NCBI RefSeq assembly: GCF_012034935.1
Contig: NZ_JAATEN010000004.1
Location: forward strand, 310,001-374,000
Origin: Streptomyces zingiberis
Lineage (GTDB): Bacteria; Actinomycetota; Actinomycetes; Streptomycetales; Streptomycetaceae
Length of the DNA stretch: 64,000 bases
Reading direction: 5' to 3'
Below the pieces are notes generated by a model. It worked only from the letters and a program-made list of their open reading frames with translations. It was not told where the DNA came from and ran no database searches. Shown here in pieces: positions 1 through 7,444 of the stretch (position 1 is the first letter of the stretch; every line of letters starts with the position of its first letter). Both the position numbers and the translations under genes were made by a program.

Positions 1-1403
1 TCGGTGCGGAAGGCGTCGGATACCACCAGGAACAGCCGCTCCTGGCCCAGCACCGAGCGGACGCGGTGCAGTTCGGGGAGGGAGACCGCCGGGTTGGCCG
101 CCGTCACCCACAGGAAGCGGACCGAGCCGTCCTCGCAGTGGCGGAGGATCTCCGGCGCGGGGGTGGCCGGCCCCCAGTGCGGGATCCGCAGCTCCGGCAC
201 GTTCCACGCCTCGGCGACCTCCCGGACATGCGCCGGGTTCCGCCAGTTGCGGAATCCCGGCAGGGAGCCGCCGGCACCGGTCTCGCGGGCGTTCCGGTCG
301 CTGGACCGGCCGTTCATCTGGAAGACGGTGGCGCCGGGGCGGCCGATCATGCCGCGCAGCAGATGGAGGTTGTTCACCTGCACGGCGGCGGCCGTCGCCT
401 GGTGCGCCTGGTAGACGCCCTGGCAGACGGTGGACACCAGCCGTTCGGCGGTGCCCAGGATCCGGGCGGCGGCGCGGATGTCCTCGGCGCGCACCCCGCA
501 GATCCCGGCCGCCGTGCCCGGGTCGTAGCCGGCGACGGTGGCCGCCAGCCCGTCGAGGCCGGTGGTGTGCGCGGCGACGAACGCCTGGTCGGCCCAGCCG
601 TGTTCGAGGATCTCGTGGAGGAGGGCGTTGAGCAGCGCGAGGTCGGTGCCCGGGCGCGGCGCCAGGTGCAGGTCCGCCTCGCGGGCGGTCGCGGTGACGC
701 GCGGGTCGGCCACGACCAGCCGGGGCCGGTCCGGGCCGCGCAGCCGGTCCAGCACCCGGGACCAGAGCACCGTCTGGGTGTCGGCCGGGTCGTGCCCGGC
801 CAGGAAGAGCGTGTCGCACAGGTCCAGATCGCGGTAGGAGCCCGGTGGCCCGTCACAGCCGAAGCTCTCGGCGAGCGCCGACCCGGCGGTGGCCGTCAGC
901 CGGGCCGAACCGTCCAGGTGCGGGGTGCCGATGCCGCCGTGCGCGATGACGGCCTGCGCGTAGTACTCCTCCGCCGAGAGCCGGCCGGAGGTGTGGAACG
1001 CCATGGCCAGCGGCCCGTGCTCGTCGATCACCTGCCGGGAGCGGGCCGTGACCAGGCCGAGGGCGGTGTCCCAGTCGGTGGGGGCCAGCTCGCCGCCGGT
1101 GCGGACCAGCGGCCGGGTGAGCCGGCTCGCGGAGGTGACGGCCTGCCAGCCGTGCAGCCCCTTGGGGCCGAGCCGCCCGCGGTTGACGGGGTCGCCGGCC
1201 CGGCCGCGGACCCCGGCGATCCGTCCGCCGGCGACGGCGACGTCGACGCCGCAGCCGGTGGAGCAGAGCGGGCACACCCCCGGGACCCAGCGCTCGACCT
1301 GATCCTCCGCCACGGTGAGCCACCGGTCCGTCCGCTCCGGCCAGGGCTGCCCGGCGGCGAACGGCGTACGCGCCCCCCAGACGTCACGGATGCGGTCGGT
1401 CAC
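1..1403 (-). CDS. Molybdopterin oxidoreductase, assimilatory nitrate reductase (NasA/NarB)-like, 3' end outside window
   Basis: Read from a GTG at 1403 preceded by AGGAG six bases upstream; about 467 codons are visible and the gene runs off the left edge. The N-terminus carries the iron-sulfur motif CPLCSTGCGVDV (C-x2-C-x3-C), followed by molybdopterin-domain segments (HDPADTQTVLWSR, VVADPRVTATAREADL, VNNLHLLRGMIGRPGA). The family comprises bis-MGD enzymes such as cytoplasmic nitrate reductases, which reduce nitrate to nitrite; formate dehydrogenase-like relatives are the main alternative. The place where many relatives have the fourth cluster Cys reads RLGPKG, so that ligand is Gly; I believe some actinobacterial members share this. 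No electron-donor or nirBD gene is in view. Confidence 0.85.
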   Translation of the reverse strand, partial: MTDRIRDVWGARTPFAAGQPWPERTDRWLTVAEDQVERWVPGVCPLCSTGCGVDVAVAGGRIAGVRGRAGDPVNRGRLGPKGLHGWQAVTSASRLTRPLVRTGGELAPTDWDTALGLVTARSRQVIDEHGPLAMAFHTSGRLSAEEYYAQAVIAHGGIGTPHLDGSARLTATAGSALAESFGCDGPPGSYRDLDLCDTLFLAGHDPADTQTVLWSRVLDRLRGPDRPRLVVADPRVTATAREADLHLAPRPGTDLALLNALLHEILEHGWADQAFVAAHTTGLDGLAATVAGYDPGTAAGICGVRAEDIRAAARILGTAERLVSTVCQGVYQAHQATAAAVQVNNLHLLRGMIGRPGATVFQMNGRSSDRNARETGAGGSLPGFRNWRNPAHVREVAEAWNVPELRIPHWGPATPAPEILRHCEDGSVRFLWVTAANPAVSLPELHRVRSVLGQERLFLVVSDAFRT

Positions 1404-1573
1404 GGGACGCTCCTGTCGGCGGGGGCGGTCGGCCGCTCCGGGGCCGCGGACCGGCCCGGGCCGGGCCGGGGCCGTGGGGGACGGGGCGACGTTAGCCGCG
1501 GACCTCCGCCCGGCGGGCCTGCCACGCCTGGCCGCGCGGCCCGATGCCCCGGCCGGCGGACAGGGCGGCGCGC

Positions 1574-1632
1574 CCCTGCCGGTCCCTGCCGGTCCCTGCC
1601 GGTCCCTGCCGGTCCCTGCCGGTCCCTGCCGG
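1574..1632. repeat. Tandem 10-bp repeat, five copies of GGTCCCTGCC
   Basis: Five exact head-to-tail copies occupy 1581-1630, with degenerate half units on either side. The array lies between the 3' end of the PPOX gene and the start of the molybdoenzyme gene. It is a simple-sequence tract likely to vary in copy number; no function is evident. Confidence 0.9.
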
Positions 1633-1651
1633 CTCCGCCGGGAGTGGCGGC

Positions 1652-2128
1652 TCAGCCGTCGGCGTCCTGGGCGAGGTGCGGCGGGAAACCGCCGGTGGCG
1701 ATGGGCCCCCAGCCGGTGATCGTGATCCGGATCAGCGACTTGCCCTGGGCCCGCATCGCCTCGCGGTACTCGTCCCAGTCGGGGTGCTCACCGGAGATGC
1801 AGCGGAAGTACTCGACCAGCGGTTCCAGCGCCTCCGGGAGGTCGAGCACCTCGGCCTCGCCGTCCACCTGCGCGTACGGACCGTTGAAGTCGTCCGAGAG
1901 GACACACAGCGACACCCGCGGGTCCCGGCGGGCGTTGTGGGTCTTCGCCCGCCCGGGGTACGTCGAGACGACGATCCGGCCCTCGGCGTCCACACCGCAG
2001 GCGACCGGCGAGAGCTGGGGCGAGCCGTCCCGCTTGCGGGTCGTCAGCACCGCGTGGTGGCGCGGGCGGAGGAACGCGAGGAGTTCGTCGCGTCCGACAC
2101 GGTCGGCGGTGGCGATGGAACGGGGCAC
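1652..2128 (-). CDS. PPOX-fold flavin/F420-dependent enzyme
   Basis: 158 aa from GTG at 2128, chosen because GGAGGA precedes it and the homologous region begins there; the longer open frame upstream is low-complexity. The protein opens with the usual PPOX-class pattern (ELLAFLRPRHHAVLTTRKRDGSPQLSPV), then VSTYPGRAKTHNARRDPRVSLCV and a GPYAQVDGEAEV strand, a split-barrel FMN- or F420-binding fold. Members typically reduce small conjugated substrates with F420H2 or FMN in the cytoplasm. The substrate cannot be told from sequence. It stands alone on the minus strand, divergent from the acyltransferase gene at 2383. Confidence 0.8.
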   Translation of the reverse strand: MPRSIATADRVGRDELLAFLRPRHHAVLTTRKRDGSPQLSPVACGVDAEGRIVVSTYPGRAKTHNARRDPRVSLCVLSDDFNGPYAQVDGEAEVLDLPEALEPLVEYFRCISGEHPDWDEYREAMRAQGKSLIRITITGWGPIATGGFPPHLAQDADG

Positions 2129-2382
2129 GGTTCCTCCAGAAGGCTCACGGTCGCTGCGGGCTCGGGACCGGGGCCGCCCGTCCGGCGGCGGGGCGGGCGG
2201 CCCCGGCCCCGCCCATGCTGCCAGCCGGGCGAGGTCCCCGGCGCGCCGCCCACGTGCCGGGCCCGCGGTACCCGTTCCCGGAATCTCCGTGCCGTCCGGC
2301 CGCATGACGGTGTGAAGGTATGTACGGTGCAGGGGCGGGGCAGCCGTGCACGGTGGGGAAGCGGGCCACGGGAGGTGGACGG

Positions 2383-3711
2383 ATGTCGGGAGCGCCGCCC
2401 GCGCCGGCGGAGCAGCGCCGGGGCACCGGAGGCGACGGCCCCGCCGCGGCGGCCCCGCGCGCGGCGGCCGCCCGGGACCCCTTCTTCGACAACGCCAAGC
2501 TGCTGGCCATGGTGCTGGTGGTGGTCGGCCACGCCTGGCAGCCACTGAAGGACAGCCGAGCCGTCTGGGCCGCGTACTTCTTCCTCTACACCTTCCACAT
2601 GCCGGTCTTCATCCTGCTCTCCGGGTACTTCTCACGGACCTTCCGCGGCACCGGGCGGCAGATGCGGCGGCTGGTGGCGGGTGTCCTCGTGCCGTACGCG
2701 GTCTTCGAGACGGTGTACACCCTCTACGGCAACGCCGTCGACGACCGGGGCAACGACATCAGCCTGCTCACCCCCTGGTACCTCACCTGGTTCCTCATCG
2801 CCCTGTTCGTCTGGCGGCTCACCGCCCCGCTCTGGCTGGTGCTGCGGCCCTCCCTGGCCCTCGGCCTCTCCCTGGCGCTCGCGCTGCTGGCGACGGCCTT
2901 CGACGCCGGCCCCGTCCTCAACCTCGACCGCGTCCTGCAGTTCCTGCCGTTCTTCGTGCTGGGCCTGCTGATGCGCCCGGACCACTGGGAGCTGGTCCGG
3001 ACCCGGGCGGTACGGATCGCCGCGATCCCGCTCGCCGCGGCCGGGCTGGCCACGGCCTACTGGGCGCGCGACCACACGACCTCGGAGTGGGCCGTGCGCG
3101 CCAAGACCTGGGAACAGCTGGGGGTGGACTGGCCGGCCGGGCTGGTGACGAGCCTCGCCCTGCTGGTCTGCTCCCTGGCGCTGTGCGCGGCCTTCCTCGC
3201 CTGGGTCCCGCGCGGGAACCACTGGTTCACCGCCTTCGGCGCCGGGACGCTCGTCGCGTATCTGCTGCACGGCCTGATCATCCGCACGGCGGCCTGGGAG
3301 GGCTGGTACGAGCCACGGTTCTGGCACACCCCGGCCGGTCAGCTCGTGGTGACGGTCCTCGGGGTGGGGCTGGCCCTGCTGCTGACCTCGCCACCGGTAC
3401 GGCGTCTGCTCCGGCCGGTGGTGGAGCCACGGCTGGACCGGCTCTTCCCCGAGCGGCGCCCGGCCGCGGAAACCGGGCCGGCCCGGGAGGAGCCCGGGGG
3501 AGAGGGCGGGAACGCCGCCGGTGAGGGCGCCGGTGACGGGGCCGGTGATGCGGCGCGGGCGGCGGCCCCCGGCCCCCCGGGGACGGCGGGGGAGCACCCG
3601 CCGGACCCGCCGGAAGCCGCACCCGCCGTCCCCGGGGAACCGGGACGGCCCTCCGGGGGGCACCGGGCGGACCGGGAAGACACCGCCGCGCTCAGGCGTG
3701 GCGAGGGCTGA
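2383..3711 (+). CDS. Integral-membrane acyltransferase 3 family (fucose 4-O-acetylase-like)
   Basis: 442 aa from ATG at 2383 with GGGAGGT seven bases upstream; an in-frame ATG at 2320 lacks a comparable ribosome site. After about 30 Ala/Pro-rich residues comes FFDNAKLLAMVLVVVGHAW, which holds the conserved acyltransferase-3 His, then FHMPVFILLSGYFS and about ten hydrophobic segments ending near residue 340. The last 100 residues are an Ala/Gly/Pro/Glu-rich disordered tail. Such proteins transfer acetyl or other acyl groups to surface carbohydrates or lipids at the membrane. The acceptor is unknown and no polysaccharide genes adjoin. Confidence 0.8.
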   Translation: MSGAPPAPAEQRRGTGGDGPAAAAPRAAAARDPFFDNAKLLAMVLVVVGHAWQPLKDSRAVWAAYFFLYTFHMPVFILLSGYFSRTFRGTGRQMRRLVAGVLVPYAVFETVYTLYGNAVDDRGNDISLLTPWYLTWFLIALFVWRLTAPLWLVLRPSLALGLSLALALLATAFDAGPVLNLDRVLQFLPFFVLGLLMRPDHWELVRTRAVRIAAIPLAAAGLATAYWARDHTTSEWAVRAKTWEQLGVDWPAGLVTSLALLVCSLALCAAFLAWVPRGNHWFTAFGAGTLVAYLLHGLIIRTAAWEGWYEPRFWHTPAGQLVVTVLGVGLALLLTSPPVRRLLRPVVEPRLDRLFPERRPAAETGPAREEPGGEGGNAAGEGAGDGAGDAARAAAPGPPGTAGEHPPDPPEAAPAVPGEPGRPSGGHRADREDTAALRRGEG

Positions 3712-3759
3712 ACGGGAGCAGGACGCGGACGGTGGGCGCGTCACCGGAGCCCGTCCGGC

Positions 3760-4248
3760 TCACGCGCCCTCCCGCCGCCCGCCGGTCTCGCCGCCGGAGA
3801 ACCGCGGCGGCCGGCGCATCGGCCCCCAGGCGCCCCGCTGCCGGGCCACCTCGCCCTCGGCCTCCGCGATCACCCCGGCGCCGATCCACGCCACCGGACG
3901 CACCTGGGCCACCAGCGGCTCGTTGTCCGGGCCGCGCCCCCGCTCGATCCCGGTGAGGACCCAGGGGTGCACCCCGGGACCCTTGTCCTCGCGCAGATGG
4001 CTGTAGTCGTAGAGGCGCCGGGCCACCCACAGCCGCGCCGGGCGGTCCCGCCACCACTCCTCGACCCGCAGCGGGCTGGCCGAGAGGCCCGGGAGGAGGA
4101 CGCCGGTGAGGCTGTCCTGCGAGGCGGGCCGGTGCCGGAGATCCGTCAGCGGACCCCGGGACCAGCGCACGAACACGGGATCACCCCGCTGAACGAGTTC
4201 CACGAGCTGGTGGAGCGCGGTGTACGTCGGGAGTTCTGCCGGTGCCAT
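3760..4248 (-). CDS. DUF6098 family protein
   Basis: 162 aa, soluble, with no signal peptide or membrane segment. Recognisable DUF6098 blocks are VFVRWSRGP near residue 27, SLTGVLLPGLSASPL near 45, VEEWWRDRPARLWVARRLYDY near 60 and RGPDNEPLVAQVRPVAWI near 105. The family is confined to actinomycetes and has no assigned function. It is encoded convergently with the acyltransferase gene and has no obvious operon partner. ATG at 4248 is preceded only by a weak GGGGGA. Confidence 0.75.
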   Translation of the reverse strand: MAPAELPTYTALHQLVELVQRGDPVFVRWSRGPLTDLRHRPASQDSLTGVLLPGLSASPLRVEEWWRDRPARLWVARRLYDYSHLREDKGPGVHPWVLTGIERGRGPDNEPLVAQVRPVAWIGAGVIAEAEGEVARQRGAWGPMRRPPRFSGGETGGRREGA

Positions 4249-4343
4249 GGGTACATCGGTTCCCCCGGCCCCGTCCGGCCCAACCCGACCGCCGCCGGGC
4301 TCTGAGCCGGCCGGGAGAACCGGGCCGGCCGGGGCCGGACGGG

Positions 4344-4571
4344 TCAGGCGCGGCTCAGGGCCCGGAGCGCCGAGCGGGCCTGTTCGGCGGTGAATCCCGC
4401 CAGTTCCCCCGGGCCCGGCGTCCGGCCCTCCGCGATCGACTGGAGCAGCGGGGGGAGCGTGGCGCGTTCCCCGTCGGGGGTACTCAGGCAGACGAGGCCT
4501 TCCGGCCCGCGCCGGACGGCGAGCCCCGGCTCGTCGGTGCCCACCCAGGGGCCGTATGTGGTGTGATCCAT
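4344..4571 (-). CDS. Small hypothetical protein (75 aa)
   Basis: The convincing coding part starts at ATG 4571 (a GTG lies one codon earlier) and begins MDHTTYGPWVGTDEPGLAVR. The remaining upstream open frame is Arg/Ser/Pro shadow sequence. The product is soluble and acidic to neutral, with a C-terminal helical stretch (ELAGFTAEQARSALRALSRA). No Shine-Dalgarno sequence is visible, so it may be leaderless. I do not recognise the family. The next gene in the same direction is the DUF6098 gene, 95 bp downstream. Confidence 0.55.
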   Translation of the reverse strand: MDHTTYGPWVGTDEPGLAVRRGPEGLVCLSTPDGERATLPPLLQSIAEGRTPGPGELAGFTAEQARSALRALSRA

Positions 4572-4791
4572 CACGTCATTGTGCGTGACGGGCACGGCGG
4601 TGCGCAGGCCGATCGCCCGCCGGGCGGGCCTGACCGGGCGGAATCCGGGAAGCCGGAGACCGCGGACTTCCCGGGCGGCCCCGGGAAGTCGCCCCGGGAA
4701 ACGATTTTCTGTCATGGACCGGCCCGGACCGGGCACGTGTTCGTAGAGTCGGCCGGAGTCCCGGCCCCGAGCCCCACCGCGAGGACCCACC

Positions 4792-6006
4792 GTGAGCATC
4801 ACCGACGACAGACCCGAACCCGGGCGGAGCGCCCCGGCGGCCCTGGACGCCGGGGAACGGAAGCAGCGCATACGGCGCCGGCTGGAACGGCTGCTGGGCA
4901 TCGCCGCGACCGAGGGCAACGAGATCGTCCCGCTCCGCAACGGCGACCGGATCTTCCCCGCCATGCTGGAGGCGATCCGCTCCGCGCGGCACACCGTCGA
5001 CATGATGACCTTCGTCTACTGGCGCGGCGACATCGCCCGTCAGTTCGCCGAGGCGCTCGCCGAGCGCGCCCGCGCCGGGCTGCGGGTGCGGCTGCTGCTG
5101 GACGGCTTCGGCTCCCACCCGATCGAGCCGGACCTGCTGGAGATGATGGACCGGGCGGGCGCCCAGGTCTCCTGGTTCCGCAAGCCGCTGTGGCTCTCGC
5201 CGTTCAAGCAGAACCACCGCTGCCACCGGAAGGCCCTGATCCTGGACGAGCGGACGGCCTTCACCGGGGGCGTCGGCATCGCCGAGGAGTGGTGCGGGGA
5301 CGCGCGCGACGAGACCGAGTGGCGCGACACGCATGTACAGGTCACGGGCCCCGCCGTGGACGGCATCGCCGCCGCCTTCGCCCAGAACTGGGCCGAGTGC
5401 CACGACACCCTCTTCGACGAGCGGGACCGGTTCACCGGGCACGAGCCGGCCGGGGACGCCGTCGTCCAGGTGGTGCGGGGCTCCGCCAGCTACGGCTGGC
5501 AGGACATGCAGACCCTCATCCGGGTCGTCCTGGAGTCCGCCGAGGAACACGTCCGGCTGGCCACCGCGTACTTCGCGCCCGACGACTACTTCGCCGACCT
5601 GCTGTGCCGCACCGCGGCGCGCGGGGTGCGCATCGACATCCTGCTGCCGGGGCCGCACACCGACCAGCGGGTGTGCCAGGTCGCCGGGCAGCGCCACTAC
5701 GAGAACCTGCTCGACTGCGGGGTGCGGATCTGGCACTACCAGCCGTCGATGATGCACGCCAAGGTGATCACCGTCGACGGCGTCGTCTCCCTGATCGGCT
5801 CCACCAACTTCAACCGACGCTCCTTCGAGCACGACGAGGAAGTGATGCTCACCGTGCTGGACGAGGACCTCACGGCGACCCTCACCGCCGACTTCGACGA
5901 GGACCTGAAGGTCTCCACCCGGATGGTGAAGGGCCGCTGGAAGAAGCGCCCCGCCCTCCAGCGGGCGCGGGAGACGATGACCGCGCCCGTCCGCCGCTTC
6001 CTGTGA
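4792..6006 (+). CDS. Phospholipase D / cardiolipin synthase-like protein
   Basis: 404 aa from GTG at 4792 (GAGGA upstream). Two HKD phosphodiesterase motifs are intact: H145-R-K147-ALIL-D152, and H322-A-K324-VITV-D329 followed by GSTNFNRRSF. This is the two-domain layout of cardiolipin synthases, but the two N-terminal membrane helices of classical Cls are absent and the protein begins with a polar segment, as in the soluble ClsB-like and YwiE-like group. Expected chemistry is transphosphatidylation or phosphodiester hydrolysis on phospholipids through a phosphohistidine intermediate. It is monocistronic, with a hairpin just after the stop. Confidence 0.85.
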   Translation: MSITDDRPEPGRSAPAALDAGERKQRIRRRLERLLGIAATEGNEIVPLRNGDRIFPAMLEAIRSARHTVDMMTFVYWRGDIARQFAEALAERARAGLRVRLLLDGFGSHPIEPDLLEMMDRAGAQVSWFRKPLWLSPFKQNHRCHRKALILDERTAFTGGVGIAEEWCGDARDETEWRDTHVQVTGPAVDGIAAAFAQNWAECHDTLFDERDRFTGHEPAGDAVVQVVRGSASYGWQDMQTLIRVVLESAEEHVRLATAYFAPDDYFADLLCRTAARGVRIDILLPGPHTDQRVCQVAGQRHYENLLDCGVRIWHYQPSMMHAKVITVDGVVSLIGSTNFNRRSFEHDEEVMLTVLDEDLTATLTADFDEDLKVSTRMVKGRWKKRPALQRARETMTAPVRRFL

Positions 6007-6053
6007 CCGCTCCGCCCGGCGCGGCCCGCCCCTCGCCATAGCGGTTCGACGGG

Positions 6054-6079
6054 GCCGCCGGCGGGCGTGAGCCGGCGGC
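6054..6079. terminator. Hairpin between convergent genes
   Basis: Arms GCCGCCGGC (6054-6062) and GCCGGCGGC (6071-6079) form nine GC pairs around an 8-nt loop, between the convergent PLD and NpdG-like genes. It probably serves as an intrinsic terminator without a U-tract, as is common in Streptomyces. Confidence 0.55.
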
Positions 6080-6115
6080 GGGGGCCACGCACCCGGTGGG
6101 GTGGGCGCCCCTCGT

Positions 6116-6748
6116 TCAGCGGCGCACCGCGTGGAAGATCTCGCTCATCTCGTCCTTCGGCAGTTTCCGGCCGAAGACCTGGGTTCCGGGCTGGTGCCGG
6201 CGGCCGCCCCGGCCGAGGTTGCCCGCGTCGACCGGGTCGAAGCCGATGTCCCGGACGAGCCCCGCGACCACGGCCTTTCCGTCCTCGTCGCTGCCGGAGA
6301 GCGCCACGGCCAGCCGGTCCGGGGCACCTTTGGGACGGCTGCCGTCCCGGAGGTCCTGCCAGGGGAGGGCGTTGAACGCCTTCACGACGTTGCCGCCGGT
6401 GTGGGCGCGGATCTTCTGGCTGGAGGTGATGGTGTCCTGGTCCAGGTCGCGCTCGTGGCCGTCCCGCTCCGGGAGGTAGTTGGAGGTGTCGATGACGACC
6501 TTCCGGCTCAGCTCCGCGGAGGGCAGCTCGTGCCAGCGGCCGAAGGGGATGGAGACCACCACCACCTCGCCGAAGCGCGCGGCCTCCTCCGGGGTGAGGG
6601 CCTGGGCCCGCGGGCCCAGCTCCGCCACCAGCCCGTCGAGCGACCGGGGCCCCCGCGAGTTACTGACGGCGACGTCGTAGCCGACCCGGGTGAAGTGCCG
6701 GGCCAGGGTGGAACCGATGTGTCCGGCACCGATGATTCCGATCCGCAT
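6116..6748 (-). CDS. NpdG-like NADPH:F420 oxidoreductase family protein
   Basis: 210 aa from ATG at 6748, with GAGAGGGA upstream. The N-terminus is a Rossmann dinucleotide site (MRIGIIGAGHIGSTLARHF), followed by SNSRGP, the NADP-phosphate-binding pattern of the F420-dependent NADP reductase family. Later blocks are GEVVVVSIPFGRW, VVIDTSNYLP and NVVKAFNALPW. Members pass hydride between NADPH and coenzyme F420, or act as related NADP-dependent reductases, in the cytoplasm. It lies downstream of the signalling operon but is separated from it by a strong terminator, so it is probably transcribed on its own. Confidence 0.75.
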   Translation of the reverse strand: MRIGIIGAGHIGSTLARHFTRVGYDVAVSNSRGPRSLDGLVAELGPRAQALTPEEAARFGEVVVVSIPFGRWHELPSAELSRKVVIDTSNYLPERDGHERDLDQDTITSSQKIRAHTGGNVVKAFNALPWQDLRDGSRPKGAPDRLAVALSGSDEDGKAVVAGLVRDIGFDPVDAGNLGRGGRRHQPGTQVFGRKLPKDEMSEIFHAVRR

Positions 6749-6935
6749 GGCTGGTCCCTCTCTCGCGGACTTGCGCGGGGGCGCGCCACTCCGCCCGGCC
6801 GCCGGGCCCGCCGGCGCCGGGGCGGTGCGCCACACGCCCGGGGTGCCCCCGCGCCGCCCGCGGAAACCTCGCCCGGCCCGCACGCGCCGTGGCGCCCCTC
6901 CGGGCCCGGCCCGCGGACGGGGACCTCGCACACCG

Positions 6936-6977
6936 GAGGGGCAGGTCCCCGGGGGATCCCCCGGGGACCTGCCCCTC
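6936..6977. terminator. Perfect 42-nt palindrome, terminator of the PP2C-HK-RR operon
   Basis: Every base from 6936 to 6977 pairs symmetrically around a central AT: 20-bp arms beginning GAGGGGCAGG and ending CCTGCCCCTC. It starts 29 bp beyond the stop of the response-regulator gene and precedes the NpdG-like gene. The helix has almost no loop, so it would also be very stable as a cruciform. Confidence 0.85.
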
Positions 6978-7006
6978 GGTCAGCCATGCCGGCCGGGCGG
7001 CTCGGA

Positions 7007-7444
7007 TCAGCGGCGGTTCGGCAGCCGGACCACGGTGAGGAAGAACTCGTCGATCTGCCGGATGGCGGAGATGAAGGAGTCCAGGTCCACCGGCTTGGTC
7101 ACATACGCGTTGGCGTGCAGCTTGTAGCTGCGGAGGATGTCCTCCTCGGCCGCCGAGGTGGTGAGGACCACCACCGGGATCGTGGACAGCTCCGAGTCGG
7201 ACTTGATCTGCTCCAGCACCTGCCGCCCGTCGTACTTGGGCAGATTCAGGTCGAGCAGGATCAGGTCCGGGCGGGGGGCCTCGCCATGGGCGCCCCGCTG
7301 GTAGAGGAAGTCCAGCGCCTCCTCGCCGTCCTGCACGACGTGCAAGGTGTTGCCGATCTTGTCCTCGAAGGCCTCGCGGGTCATCAGGACGTCCCCGGGG
7401 TCGTCCTCGACGAGCAGGACCTCGATGGGGCGAGCGGTGTTCAT
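7007..7444 (-). CDS. Rcp1/CheY-like single-domain response regulator
   Basis: 145 aa from ATG at 7444, which overlaps the kinase stop as ATGA. It is a lone receiver domain: acidic pair in LLVEDDPGD near residue 14, phosphoacceptor D65 in ILLDLNLPKYDG, Thr in VVVLTTSAAEEDI and the conserved Lys in YVTKPVD. The insertion and C-terminal pattern resemble regulators paired with phytochrome-type kinases (Rcp1 class). There is no output domain, so it probably relays phosphate or acts by protein contact. It is the last gene of the three-gene operon. Confidence 0.9.
   Translation of the reverse strand: MNTARPIEVLLVEDDPGDVLMTREAFEDKIGNTLHVVQDGEEALDFLYQRGAHGEAPRPDLILLDLNLPKYDGRQVLEQIKSDSELSTIPVVVLTTSAAEEDILRSYKLHANAYVTKPVDLDSFISAIRQIDEFFLTVVRLPNRR

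Noticed and set aside
66..2315. Long plus-strand open frame of 749 codons
   Set aside because: Arg/Gly/Ala/Pro-rich antisense shadow of the molybdoenzyme and PPOX genes; typical of GC-rich DNA.
4744..4749. TAGAGT as a -10 for the PLD gene
   Set aside because: No -35-like hexamer at 16-19 bp; a TANNNT match alone is expected by chance.
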